From Antitrichia curtipendula (Eukaryota; Streptophyta; Bryopsida; Hypnales; Leucodontaceae), in contig OX579633.1 of assembly GCA_951230915.1 (NCBI GenBank), positions 55,504,029 to 55,568,028 of the forward strand: a stretch of 64,000 bases of DNA, given 5' to 3'. Within the stretch, counting starts at the first letter, position 1. Each line of letters opens with the position of its first letter. The position numbers and the translations under genes are program-made. Below, one piece after another: positions 11,758-24,650 of this stretch. The notes beneath the pieces were generated by a model. The model searched no databases, had not been told where the DNA came from, and saw only the letters and a program-made list of their open reading frames with translations.

Positions 11758-14700
11758 TCATGTGTCTTTTGTTGCGAGCTCCTGCGTGGAGGTAAGAATG
11801 GCATGTTAGAAAGGATGGTGAATGCGGTGGCTTTAAGTAGAGGACACTAAAACCATTACGGTCTCCAACATCGACCTCTATTCATACACATAGACTTATT
11901 AGGAAGTGGTGTACGCATGACTTGGCTAAATCTCTAACTGATCTTTGAAAGGAATTAATCATAATGACAAACCCATTTGTGATCAGTGTGACAACCTCGT
12001 CTACCTTACATACAACAAGCCAGAAACAGAGAGTTGAGCACCCTAGTGTACGATGCTAAGTGCTTGTAACATGCTCCCCATTGAGGGCATTGTAAACAAG
12101 CTCCCATACAGGCAATATCATGAAACAAAGCGTCACCATACCTTAAAAAGAAGGTCAGTAGCCAAAGTGTCCCAGGGCAATGACAAAGACATGAGACAAC
12201 ACCGAAGGGGCAAAGGAGCATTGGGGTCGAGCCGTTGATTGGCAACTGTAATGGCCTGCTTCGCAGCAGTAGCTGCGATGCGCATTATGGAGCCGAACCC
12301 TGTCTTGCCTCCTGGACTCGAAGGTGATGGAGGTCGCCCTTGATGGTCACCAGTCTCGTTAGGAACTGTTGGGGTCAAGACATGCGTGAGGGAGGAATGT
12401 AAGTCTACAGTTGTACAGTTGTACATACTCCAAAACTAGATACATTGTTGACTTTCTGAAACGACCAAAATTTGCACTAATGTGACAACTGTTTGAACAA
12501 GCAGTCAACCCCTAGTGCCCAAATGGCCAAAAGTCTCTGCTTTCAGACCAGGAGGAGTTGACAGGTATCATTTAGGAAGCTTGAAAGAAAGTAACAAAAC
12601 GTACCAATAGAATAAAGAAATCATATCTACAGTCTGCAACAATCGATGTTCTGAAAGTTACTATAATTGACTATTAGCTTCCAAAGTGGAATCTCTACTT
12701 TCAGCTTGGGCGTCTTAGGGATTTACGGTATAGTAGCCGTTAATCGGACAATAATAGTTCAAGACATGCAAATACTTGGAGGAAATGACACATGTCATCG
12801 AAGAGTCGTGAATTTCGAAGGTCTTGGTGTACGGTAGAGAGTACTAAGCTAGAACCTAATACGATAGCCAGGGTACCCATGACGTATACATTCTTATATT
12901 CTTGACTGAAAAATCAAGCCCCAAGAGGCATAACACATTTATGAAAGGAATGTACCCGGAACAGTCGAGACGGCAACATCTAGAGCACCACGGCCTTTTG
13001 GACCTCGCATGATGAGGCGCTCCGATTTCCCCGAACCAGAAAGTTGTTGTAACAATCCTCCCAACCGCATTTTACCACCTAAATTCCTTCCAAATAGGTC
13101 CGTTAGTGGCCCCATCTCAACATCTCAACATCTCAACATCATGCACTGGGCTTAGAGACGGAATTTCCTGTCGCATAATAGTAGCCACTAATTGCCCCAA
13201 TCACGAAAGGTGTCCGCTTCCATATCAATAAGAGTTGAATAAATCATTTAAGAAGCTTAAAGGAAGGTAACAACATGTATCAATAGAACGAAGAAATCAT
13301 AAACTACATATCTAAATGATAGAAATACATATTCTTGAAGTTACTGTAATCAAATATTAGCTTCCACGTACACTTGCTATTTTTAACCTAGGCAATTGTG
13401 GGTTGAAAAACAGGATATGAAATCACCTTCGAAGGCATTTCGAACCATCTCATAACTCACAAATCCCGAAAACAATGTTACCTGCAACAGGCAAGATGAC
13501 CATTTCAGAAAGAGGGTAGCCCTAGTCTCTGATTGCACCATTAGATATTATAGTCACATTAGTGATCCACTCAAGTGGTCATGTCCCTTGGTCCTACTCC
13601 ATTGGAAGCAAATCCGAGAAAATGGTACCCAGTTACCCACTTCCATCATCACTTGATCATCCTAAAGGGGAAAAAATGTTACATCGATAAATTTCCTTAA
13701 CACCTACGGGTTTAAGTGTTCCAAAAGGTGCTGTTGGACAACTAGGGTTGAAACTAATCTTCATAAATTGTCCTCTTTCTTGAATGAATCATAACGGTTC
13801 ACTATTCTTAGAGTGATGAAATTCCTAGGGAAAATTGATGATTCATCTATTTCAATAGTCGAGCTTATGGGTCCTTGCAAAACTTGATTTCCTAATCTTG
13901 AGAGTACTTGGGAGTAGCATAAATTTTGACAATTATAATCATCGACATTGTTGCTTTTAATCTCATATATTTTTTGAGACCTCAATTTCAGATTCGATAT
14001 CCACCCTCAAAAACTGAAGAAAAGCTAGCAATAAAATACATAGTTAAGTCAAACTGAAGTTGAGTCAAAGTATCAACTTGCTAGCTTTTTGTCACACTCC
14101 AAGGAGGTCTAAGGAAAAGATTCGAAAATCAGGGGTCAAAACCACAATCAGATCTTCACGGGCATAGAAAGTTGAGCGACATCGTAACAACATTTTCTTC
14201 AGAGAAAACTCCTTTATAGCCTACTGCCATACTCAGTGCAAGAATAATCAGGTCCCGAATTGCTTACTTTAGATGGTGTGACTTGCGCTTCGCCTTGCAA
14301 CAGAGTCTCTGATTCGGGGAACAACTCAGGGGGAAGAGCAGCTCCTCCACAAGCGTTCAAGAGAACACAATAGCAGTGATCTGGATCCGTTACGATCTAC
14401 GACAGTATAATACAAAACATCTTAAACAGTATGCTTATAGAGAAATTTGAGAATCCAAACGGAGAGAAAAGAACAGCAACCCCTAACATAGAGTAGTCTC
14501 CTTGTGACTGCAAAAGGAGAGACTTAAAAAAATTAAAAAACAAATTATTTTTTATGATATGTAAGTAACTTAGAACTTACGGCTTAAATGCAAACCCAGT
14601 CTATCCACATCACAGATCTCTCTTTCAAGATATCAAAGTATGTGTAAATTAAACATATCATACAAAAAATATACGGCAAGAGTGCACTGACCACATCTTC

Positions 14701-17695
14701 AAATGTGTTGTCGTAGTCGTCCACGACGAAGCAGATGTTGGGATATGCAGGCACCGTCTCAACTGCCTAATGATAGTGCAGATACATTAGAACACATTAT
14801 TAACCAGGGATTATCAGATTTGAATCAGTATCTCTATTCCGACTGACTACAAAAGTGATTATAACTTGTCCTAACTTGATCCACATGCCCATAACTACTG
14901 CAGCACATAGAGAACGTGTAGCTTATCCAGGACGTCCTGAAACTTAAAAATAGGCTAAACAACTATTTAAATTACAATATGATCCAAATTATCAGTTTGG
15001 GAACATAACAACTGAATATAAGACTAATGTTAAAACACAGGCACGATTTGAGTTCAGACAGTAGTTAACGTAAGAATCTGGTATTGGTATCAGGAGTTAG
15101 TTCCAAGAAGACATACTTTGGATCTAAAATCGCTTTGAAAATTAGCACGACTAGGAGAAGCATACACCCTCTTGGTCACTTTATATACAGGTGCCAAAGG
15201 TGCACTGGTGTTTTTATCTCGATTTTGCAATCCTTGTCGACTGCAAAAGGTGCAAATGGGATGTAAGTCTCACGGAATTGAGTTGCAAACAAAAAATTGC
15301 ATATCAAAATCACACCAGAAACTCTCACCCGCCAAGAGGCCATGCTCCATATCCATCACCAAAACGCGCCTCAAACACTGAGGCTCTAACATTGTAAACC
15401 ATAAAATTTAGCAGCGAATCAAGAGAACATATATCCAAGAATAACTGTAACCCAACTACATTGGCGAAAAAACCCTAAAGCGGTTCTGAGGATCACTGCT
15501 GTACAAAAGACCTACATACCTGCAGATCGCCACAGTGAGAGAAAATTCTGTGTGACAAATGAGATTCAGATAGAAGGACCGCTGCCAGTCCACTTGACCG
15601 GTACTACTGCCTATCACCTTGATGAGCTGCAAAAAGAATAAGTTGCAGATTAAAAATTATGCAAAACAACAAATTGCAAATAAAGGTCTTAATGAAGTAA
15701 AAGAGGTGGATGACTGTATTTCCTGGGATTTGGATACTCACCTCAGGAGCCCACCTGCGAACAAAGAAAGGTTCTCCCGATGCATCATCTGATTCTGAGG
15801 GATAGCTTTCTCCATATTGCAAGCTCTGCACCACAACCAATACTTGGCTTAATACGATTCAACAGCAGTTGATGATAATGGCATGACTACTCGATGGATA
15901 GATTTTAAATAAATAGACGAAATCTTACTCAATAACAAGAACCTAGAGAGGCAAACTCCTTTTAATCCTAAAGAACCAAGTAGCCCGAACTTGAGTCTCA
16001 AGTATGTCAACAGTTTTGAGAAGGGACTTCTCTTTTATCCAATCTTAATTATTATTCACCAACACATGCAATGTTCTTAGCCGATTCCGGTGATATCAAA
16101 TTTGGCTCCATCGGAATTATAATTTTCAGAACATGATCGATTGAATTTATCATTTTCAAACCACTAATCCTTGGCCTTTAAGAGGTTAACTTCTGTAAGA
16201 TTAATAGAGTGGTCGAAAATGGAAAGAGACAAAAATTACGAACCAGTCCCTCATGTTGTGCTCTAGCCCACATCGTGGCTTCACGCTCATACATCACTAT
16301 ACAACCGCAGAATTCTATAGAATTTACTGGTTCAAATTATTTATTGGACAAACAAATAAATAAAAAATTACGAAACTTTTTCGGCTATCTCTAGGATACG
16401 TCAACGTGTGAGAACTCACCCGGAGCCGCACAAAAAACACAAGATCATCATCGGCCTTCTCTTCTTCCCGATCAGCTATCCCACGAACAAAGAATAGGTC
16501 GAGGAGTTCACACCAAAATTGAGGATCTACTTCTGCATCTTCATTGGAAAGCTGCTCAATTGATGAAGGATGCTTCCGTACAATGTTCAGCAGCTCTACC
16601 CTGCAAGAATAATATTCAACACAAAGTCACCAAGTAATACACAAGTAACCAACACGTGCCCCACGAACTTGACAGAAAAGTGACGTCCTATCTCAAATTC
16701 CAATATGTTTGATTTGAAGAGAATCGAGTACCGCGAAGGAGCTGAACTAGCCGACGACGGCGAAACGGCACCGCGACCATTCCTCCCCACATTTTTATCT
16801 TTTCCAGTTTTAGATTTCCTGCAGCACAAAGTGATCACCACATGCCAACCTTTAGGACTATGCTGGACATTATCACTAAGACATAACCACCAAAAAAATA
16901 GTTCTATACCAACTCGAAAAAACAGAAAGCTTATTTGCAAAACATACGACAACCCTGAATAGTCAATACTGATTTCAGCGACCAGACATAAATGTGTACT
17001 GAAAAAGAATCACAATTAAGAGACCACGAAGTAGGAGAGACATCAATAAAAGATCTTTTCAGCTGACACTGTATATCAGGGCTCTCCTGAACCCTAAAGG
17101 ACCGATATTTCATCGTTCTAAAATGACCAATTCAATTAATCATATTGTGAAAAATTATAAATTAGACTAGGCCGACTTTTATATCACCAGAGTTAGTGAA
17201 GAAAATTGCACATATTTGGTCCAGAATAAATAAAATTGAATCAAAATAATCTCCATATAACCACTCAAATAGTGCTAAATAAACATTAGGGCCAATAGGT
17301 CCCTTCACGGATTAAAAATAAGGGCATTTCGTTGGATGTCAAGAGCAGTATACAGAGAGTAATTTTGCTTACGCTAGGACCGTAGCATTGACGTGCTGCC
17401 AGTCTCCCTCATCCTCGTCACCTCCTCTCGCATCATGCCTGCTATACAATCGACATGAGTGACGAGAAGTAGAACAGGCAACATCCACGTCTAAGAAAGA
17501 GTGAGATTGAATTCGGAGGATTCTATATATCATTTTGTGACAATGTCTTCGTACGTAGTTGACATGCTTAGTTTTTCCATTATTTTGATTTCTCATTACA
17601 TATTCTTTCTCACAGCTAAACATGATACGCAATTTAATTTTGACCCTAGATTAAAGGTAACCTAACCTGTATGAGCGCGTGGAATTGAACGCCAT
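11758..17695 (-). CDS. DUF2045 (KIAA0930-like) conserved protein, 13 coding exons
   Basis: Coding exons, 5' to 3': 17667-17695, 17373-17438, 16732-16818, 16420-16600, 15742-15825, 15520-15626, 15117-15240, 14692-14766, 14268-14396, 13427-13481, 12956-13078, 12142-12365, 11758-11781. Phases agree at every junction and the model closes at 435 aa. The family assignment rests on recognised blocks in the order of animal KIAA0930: DPQFWCELLDLFFVRG, GEPFFVRRWAPE, VDWQRSFYLNLICHTEF, a KRVYASPS block, YPNICFVVDDYDNTFEDV, VTLFSGFVSYEMVRNAFE, LIMRGPKGRG, and a C-terminal LRCCLMSLSLPWDTL. The family is found across eukaryotes and its molecular role is unknown, so I propose none. The acidic N-terminus (GGDEDEGDW) and a Ser/Pro-rich linker near residue 355 look disordered. 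The start is the first ATG in the exon at 17667-17714. The last exon (ELATKDT, stop) follows a strong pyrimidine tract but is the least certain. The acceptor at 13079 is also weak. Confidence 0.88.
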
Positions 17696-18600
17696 GAACG
17701 CACGCTTCTTCTACCTGCAGAATGAGTGCTCCTCCTAACGGCGATGGATCCCTGTTCTCGCTCTTATTCCAAAAGTTCAGCTGCACATTCAGAAATGAAC
17801 TAAGAACAAAAATTCCAAAAAGAAAGAATCGAATTACATGCGTTTACTGTAAAACAGAAAAAAAAACATCGATTGCCGTTCAAACACATTGCAAGCGGAG
17901 GATTTGACTAAGTCACACAGAAGCCCTATAGAAAAGAAAGACTCTCGAATTCGTCGGTGCCACTGCGTCAGACGAGCTGAAGGTCATCCGCACCTGCCCC
18001 CTGAAAACTCAATCGCAGACGAAGAAACTATTTTTTGAAGAATTCTGTTCCACGTTCTGCATGACCTAGAGCAAGAATATCTCCACAAATCGATCAGACT
18101 GCAAGGATCACCATATCTGAGACCAATATCACTACTACCAAAATTACGGCGATACTGACGCCTAAGTAATTCCGTTCGCGGATTTCCGTACCAAAATCAA
18201 AGGCAAGAACCTCCACTCCGTCAAAGCAAACAAAAAGCCGGCTCACGACCCTTTGATTGCATCCCTACCCCTTTGAAAATCAAAATCCTAAAAGACAATT
18301 TATAAAAAAAAGCACCTGCAACAATGAGCTAAGAAATCGGGCTCCGATTACTACAAGCTCACATGAAACCAGAAAGTAATTCTAATTTTTCAAAATCTCG
18401 CTGTCGCCAGACAAACAGAGCGATGGCGATGGCGTAAACACTGAGTACATAAATTTCTTACCTGATAGGAACTGCAGAGCACCAAAGGAGTCCCAGAAGC
18501 GCCCGCAACGAGATCGGCAAAACGCCCAGCACCAGGAAATCGCTGGTGCAAGAGCGATTGTGACCTGCGCTGGTTGAGTCTTCCGTCATGGAGACGAAGG
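17696..18600 (-). other. 5' UTR exons and intron of the DUF2045 gene
   Basis: The start-codon exon extends 5' to 17714, where the transcript strand reads ctgcag immediately before it. A good donor, CTATCAG followed by GTAAGAA, lies at 18461/18462, suggesting a non-coding first exon from 18462 towards about 18600 and a 5' UTR intron of about 750 bp. The transcription start is not visible. 18458-18826 also shows an open frame on this strand, which I regard as chance. Confidence 0.5.
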
Positions 18601-21600
18601 GCCGATTCCGAAGTTCCCAGAGTTCTTCTGAGTTCCCTTCAGGTTTCTTTAGGTTCCCTTCTCGTTCTCTAGTACTGTCCTGTGATAGCTGGTGCCTGCT
18701 GGGAGAGTGGGAGGCTTCAGTTGAGTGAGCGTTGCCACATGGCATGTTGTGCGTTGTCACGGAAAAGCGCTGGTGGAGGAATGGGAGACCTTGTCCCAGA
18801 ATGTTGTGCTGATAGGAATAAAGCATAACTATACTTTATAAAGTAGAAAGCATACAGTAACTATCTAATTTATTGGCTCTAAGGTAATAAAGGTACGTTC
18901 AGATTTGGTGTTAACTGAAGGGAGGCAGAATCCTCCAGTTGAAGGGAATAAACACATAAGGTAGAACTACCCAATTTCGTCAGTCATTCAAATCCGTGGT
19001 CTACAGCTTTGTCCCAATTCCGTCAAAAAAACATGCAAATCCGCTTCAGATTTTGACAACAGTAGTTTATTAATGCTATTAAAAAATAACGTGTCAATTA
19101 ATGATTGGTGGATCTTCAAGTGCTATTAGATACATTGGAAAGTGGTATTGAGTTGTAAGAGGACGTTTATGAATCCAGTCTAGTAGCAGTTGTGCAATCT
19201 CACTTCAGAAATTCACAGAAATTACAATTTTTATCAAAAAATTATAATTCCACTTGGATTTGACTCCTGAAACAAAAGCACACCTCTGAAAAATATGTGT
19301 CTTTCCTAGAATTGGCCCCAATATAGTTAGATTGCGAATCATGGTGGTAATGGGTAGTTCTACCTTAATTGTTCACCCTTGTGTTCATCCTTAAACTCTA
19401 AGCCTATATGGACACCCATCTAGTACGAAGTAAAAGCGGTAGTTAGGAGGGGCTTACAAATCATTGTAGCGGCTATTACAGAGCGCATGTGCACAAACAT
19501 CATCATTCTCCAAACACTATTGTTCCCTACATCTGCACATCCGCACACTCTATCAACTTCAATCAAGTACTTGCCCATGAGGTTGCTTTTTATGTATGTG
19601 AAATTCATTCGTGTCTTACATTAATACATTAGTTTACGTGCTCATTAACGTGGTTGCATCCAAATTCCAAAAATCACAACATGGAGAACTTGCTTGGTGC
19701 ATCAACTTATAGTTGAGCAATTGCAAGTCAACCCCCTCTAGCGGTAGATAACTTGATTCTTGAACTTATTTCCTAACAATGCATTCCTTTTTTGAGACGG
19801 ACCTACACAATACAAACAAGCATTCTGATGCTACAATGAGTTTCAATTCAAAAAAAAATTCACAGAGCTCTAATGAGTGTGCTTATGTGAAGGTACTGTC
19901 AAAGACAACAACAAAATCACGTTAACTCCTGCAAGTCCAACAATTTCAACGACACGACTTAATCTTCATTCTAGCGCATCAACTCAACCAAATTCCTTGA
20001 AGCATTCCAAAAAATATTGAGGTTTAAACCGGTTGCCCCAATAGTTGATGGCATTGGTGAATGCCAAATACGAAATGTTTGTGGAGGAAATTGACACGGT
20101 CAATGTATGCGACCTAATAAATGCAGACTCCATCGAATGGCAACGAGTCAGCCAAAAAGTCATGAAGTGCAATTTTTGCCCATGTCTATGTGACATTGCA
20201 ACATACAAAACAAAGTGAAATAAAATTGTACTTGATTATAAGAGCATTATAGACTTCTTTGCTCCAACCGGCCGCAATGGAGCAGACTACTAGGATCTTA
20301 CATTTGGAGAATAAAAGAGCAAAGGATTACCATGATCCTTTCTACAAAAATCTCTTTTATAACATATACGAATGGCTTGGGAGTAGGCCGAGTATGCATC
20401 CACCGTTGTTGTGTTGAGAGCGTTTGCCTCGGGAAATCACAGGGATTTTGGTTGCAACCAGAAATGACTTAGGAAGTAAAAATTTTGTAGTCGCGGAGAT
20501 TCTTCAAACTTGATTGTCAAATCTTCAAACTACTCCCCGTTGACATATCATGTAGTGGTTCTAATTGGGTTTAAAGGTTAAGGTAGGTGATAAAAAACCA
20601 CGGTCTTCGGACAGGTAAAACAAGACGGCCAGACCACAAGCTGAGCCGTCCAAGGGATTGGATCCTAAATTTCAAATCCACGGTGACTAGCAATTATGCC
20701 TCATTAATGGGAACAACAAAAAAGTACAACCATGTAGGTGATCAATCCCACTTCGTTGTATCCACAACGCAAAAAGAGGCTAAACAATGGTTTCACCTAT
20801 GCCGCCCGCAACAACAAAGTTTACAAGAAAAGACAAGCCACAAGCCACAACACACAAGTCTTCAACTCCAACTTCAACTCTTACTTCAACTTCATATCTT
20901 TGACTGAACTTCAACTGAGTGTCACTGATGCTTCACAACTTCAAATGAGATGAGTGATAGCTTTTTGGAAAGCTTACACAAATCTATGCTTCTCCTCCAA
21001 ATTTTAAGTTATTTTAACACTCTGTTCAATATCTATGGCCACCCGAAGTTTCGGCCTCTAAAATTGACCCTTCTTCACTTCAACACACACAACTCTCTCA
21101 TAATATTCCAAATAGAACGAATGATGCCTTCTTAAAAAGCTAACAATATGTACTCCAAACCCTCAAATTATCATTGCAAACTAAGGAATAGTCCGTCTTC
21201 TATGGTCGGTCGAAATCTCTGTTCCTTGTCGTAGGAGGCAACAGACCTTCCTCCACTCAAACTAGTACAAATCTCAATTCACAACTTCAATTTAAGCATG
21301 AGAAAACTTTTTGGAAGCACAACACCATGATACACAATTTCTCCAAATTTCATTTCAAACTTCTCAATACACAACACACTATGGCTCTTCAAACATTCAG
21401 ACCTTATCACAACAACGAGAGAGAAGATGAATAATGTCCCCCCCTTTTCCTCCACCTTATCTTCTATCTAAATCACACAAGTCAAGTGGATTTCAACCCA
21501 TATCTTAACTATGTGGCTCCCCTAATCTCCATTGGCCGTGGATTTTGACCAAAAGATTAATTCCAAATCCCTAGTTAGAAGATAATTCACCTCAAAGTAT

Positions 21601-21744
21601 TTAGAAGGTAACTATTTCAGTATTTTCCTCGTACAACTTCATAAACACAAATTAAATTTATAAAAATACTCTAACTATAGAATAAAGAACTAAAAACTAA
21701 TATATATTTAATAGAGGTTAAAAAATAGAGCTCCAATCAAAATA
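18600..21744. other. Gene-free stretch upstream of the DUF2045 gene
   Basis: Nothing with a recognisable domain was found. Open frames such as 19984-20208 minus and 20587-20907 plus have no family resemblance I can see and no supporting splice sites. The part next to 18.6 kb should contain the promoter of the DUF2045 gene, but no core element stands out. Confidence 0.4.
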
Positions 21745-22200
21745 TCACTCCATCTGCAAGAACTTGAAAATGCATTTGATGGTAGCAGCAACATAATCGG
21801 CACAATCCGCCTTAGTTAAAGAATTAACTGGTCCTTCCAACCATCGTTGATGACCACGACTTCCCTCGATAGGCTTGACCATGCAAAAATGTCGATTGAT
21901 GTTTAAACCTTCAAAACAACCTTCAAAACAACCTTCAAATGTCACTTCACAACTACCGGGCTCAACGCATCCAACCTGCAACAAGATCACCAATGCCCGA
22001 GCGTCATGTTGAAGATTCTCGTGCCATCGTTTCTCCACATTAAGTTGCTTCGGTGATCGAGATGGTCTAGCTTCATCTTGTGGACGTCCATGTGGCAATG
22101 GCAGATCCGGCGACAATTGAGGTTGGTCTGGCAGTTGCGACAAAAGAAACTCAAACTCACGCTCCGGTTGAGATTTTTCATCTTGAGACTAAAAAAAAAA
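21745..22200 (-). other. Open frame of unknown origin, about 145 codons
   Basis: A single frame stays open from about 22190 to the stop at 21745. It encodes a Pro/Gln-rich start (QLPDQPQLSPDLPLP) and then a mixed segment with a short duplicated motif, CFEGCFEGLN, created by a tandem 'caaaacaacctt' DNA repeat at about 21910-21940. I recognise no domain. It lies beside transposon sequence and could be a fragment of a transposon or a captured gene. Confidence 0.25.
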
Positions 22201-22349
22201 CCTCCAGCTCAATATAGTATGACTTAAATGAAAACCAAGAATAATAACTTTAAATACGATGAAGCTCACAAGTGAACTCTTCTCTTTATAGTTTGTCTAT
22301 TACGATAGCGAGAAACTTCACCTTGAAGCCACTCCGAATGCTGTCATTT

Positions 22350-22604
22350 AAGGCCTTATTCGTTATATTTGGACAAATGGTAGTCTCAATTTTATCCTCA
22401 AGTCGAAGATAAACAGTCATAACTATTCAATTTTGAGACTATTTGGAAATTTGAGACTTTAAAATATTACTATGTATAAAAACCTTTCATTGCCAAAAGG
22501 TTGCAGTCTCAACTTATCCTCGACTCAAGGATAAATCCATACAATTGTTTTAGGGCAAAAGTTTCAAAATCTGTCGATTGTCCAATTATAATGAATAAGG
22601 CCTT
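22350..22604. mobile_element. MITE, 255 bp, ends AAGGCCTTATTC
   Basis: The left end AAGGCCTTATTCGTTATA and the inverted right end AAGGCCTTATTCATTATA match over about 25 bp, including the following TTGGACAA. Ends of the GGCCTTRTT type are common in plant Tourist (PIF/Harbinger) MITEs, and a PIF transposase relic lies only 0.2-2 kb away. A clean TTA duplication is not seen, so the superfamily stays tentative. There are also internal repeats of 'gtctcaa..ttatcctc'. Confidence 0.6.
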
Positions 22605-22763
22605 ATTTCCTTCATTATTTTATAAATATCAAACTCATTTAAAGAACGTAAATATACATATTTTTACATAGTGTCTGCATCTACAGTACGACACCGCACA
22701 TGTAAGATCTTCTTTCTCATGACGACAGCAACTATTGTTGCCTAATATTGCCAATCATGGACA

Positions 22764-23297
22764 GTGAAGAAGTACCAAACAGAAAACAAGGACCCAATAG
22801 ACATAGCAACGCAAGTTGAAGCAACAACGGACATTAGCACAAGGACACCATTAAAGTGGCAAGCAAAGACCACCAACACTAGATCAGTTCCACCAAAATT
22901 TGTCAAAAACAATGTCCAAAATAGACGACAACAACTTGTACTTCCTATTGAGGTGATGCCCCAACTCATTAGTTCTAGCTACACATCCAAGTTCAATCCC
23001 AAAAGCCATTTGGGCAACACCGCTATGAAGAAAAAAAGCTTACTGGGAAGCACCATGATAGTTGAAGCCACACGAGCAAGTGACAATGTCATGGCTTGTG
23101 AGATGAAGGAGATGGCCAAAGCCAATAGGACGCTTGAGCGGTCCAAGATTGAGGTGTAGTTAAAGTTGTTTCCCAAACAAATGCAATATCAACGTGACAA
23201 AGATTTCAAACTTCATGAAAATAGTATCATTGCAAATGAGAATGCTAGGCTAGCAATTATAAAGTAGGAAAAAGTGGTTCAATGCTTGGCTTAGTTA
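22764..23297 (+). pseudogene. PIF/Harbinger accessory ORF remnant (Myb/NAM-associated C-terminal type)
   Basis: The open frame at 22764-23159 and its continuation past two stop codons to about 23297 encode a lysine-rich segment (GNTAMKKKSLLGST, ATRASDNVMACEMKEM) ending in a helical stretch ('KLFPKQMQYQRDKDFKLHEN', then 'NENARLAI'). This layout resembles the C-terminal NAM-associated region of the Myb-like second ORF that accompanies plant PIF/Harbinger transposases. It lies convergent to the transposase relic at 23783-24650, as expected for the two ORFs of one element. In-frame stops near 23157 and 23264 and the missing Myb/SANT N-terminus mark it as dead. The family call is by resemblance only. 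Confidence 0.5.
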
Positions 23298-23782
23298 TCA
23301 TTCGTATTACGTGGAGTTGCACCTCCCAAATGGAAGGTCAATAGGAAGTGAGCCGTAGGCATCTTGTTCTTTTATCACACAAGAGTATACGGTGCCATCT
23401 GATGGCTCTCCAATATTGCATTCAAAACCACAACATGATAATGTTGCTACTACACGCGACAAGCCTACTTTAGATCCCACCACATAGAATTGAGCCAAAC
23501 CTTCCACTTGCAGACAATAGAGGCACCATTAGAACACATGAGAGCATATGAGGGCAAACGAGAAAAATGCATTTTTTTTGTAAGAGTGTCATTCTATAAT
23601 TCATTTAAGTTGCAGTTCATTCTACAAGTCCAAATTCAGTTTTCATTGCAATGACATGATTGTGTACCTTTTTTTTAAATGAACAATAAATAGAAAGGAA
23701 AAAACTCATCACCTATATATATCACATGGCAATGTTCCTTTGCAATGCCAAAAAAATGCAGCTGCCAATGCTTCTCTCAACC

Positions 23783-24650
23783 CTAGGCAAAAGCATAGTC
23801 ATTTCGAACCACCTTGCCAACATCCACTATAATAGGCACCTCATCTTCATCTTCTTCATTCAAGCCTTTGTTCCTCAAGACTTGCAAAGGCCTTTCTACA
23901 TGTTCATGAGATTGCCCCAAGAGGATGTTGTCAAGAATAGCACAATACATTATGACATCGGGTAGAAACGTCACTTGCAAGTTACATTTAACCAACAACT
24001 TTCTAAACGATTGCTTAAGGATGCCAAAGGCGTTTTCCACAATACCACGACCTCGTTAGAGCTTCCTATTAAACAATGTGTCGGCTATAGGCATGTTCCC
24101 TTGCCCTATGCGTGGCACCATAATCCAGGGTAGGAAGGGGTACCCCGAGTCTGCAAGCAAGGAGAGGGTAAACCCATGAAAGGAAGTTGTTGAATCCCAC
24201 AATGTATCGTGCATTCCCTTTTGATACAAGGATGAACAACGTAATACACGCACATCATTTGTAGACCCAGACATTCCAAGAAACAAATCCAGGAAACGCT
24301 TATTACTATCAACTACAACTTGGTAGTTTAAAATATAGCCACTAGATTTAAAATAAAAATAGTTTGCTAGGCCATTTATTAGTTTATATATAGTTTGTAA
24401 TTTCAAACCTCAACGACACGTTAATGGCTTTCACTACATCCCGCAACACCAAAGACAATGTGCCTATCCCAATGGTGAACATTTCATTGCATATAAACAA
24501 GCTTGCACCGTGAGTAAGCTTTAAACAACGTACAAACAACTCAAACAAGCATAGGAATAGAAAATCTATACTTGGTGTCTTTTTTTGTACTATAGGCTTC
24601 AAGAGTGTGGTTAAATGGTAAACCATTGGTTTTGTCACATGAAACATAGT
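23783..24650 (-). pseudogene. PIF/Harbinger transposase relic (DDE superfamily 4)
   Basis: From 24647 down, the first piece resembles the helix-turn-helix segment of plant PIF transposases (KPMVYHLTTLLKPIVQKK, then GIGTLSLVLRDVVKAIN). A frameshift near 24390-24400 leads into the catalytic core: VVVDSNKRFLDLFLGMSGST with NDVRVLR, then LLADSGYPFLPW with the second catalytic Asp. An in-frame TAA near 24054 follows, then VENAFGILKQSFRKLL with the third acidic residue (Glu). So the D, D and E positions are all visible, but the gene carries at least one frameshift and one stop. The C-terminal piece ends at 23783. The PIF-type Myb partner lies downstream on the other strand. The element termini were not located. 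Confidence 0.8.

Noticed and set aside
14160..14212. Candidate exon of the DUF2045 gene reading EFSLKKMLLRCRSTFYAR
   Set aside because: The family motif VTLFSGFVSYEMVRNAFE was found in proper phase at 13427-13481, joining directly to the previous exon. This stretch is intronic.
18458..18826. 122-codon minus-strand open frame at the DUF2045 5' end
   Set aside because: It overlaps the inferred non-coding first exon, has no domain and lies upstream of the good start codon at 17695.
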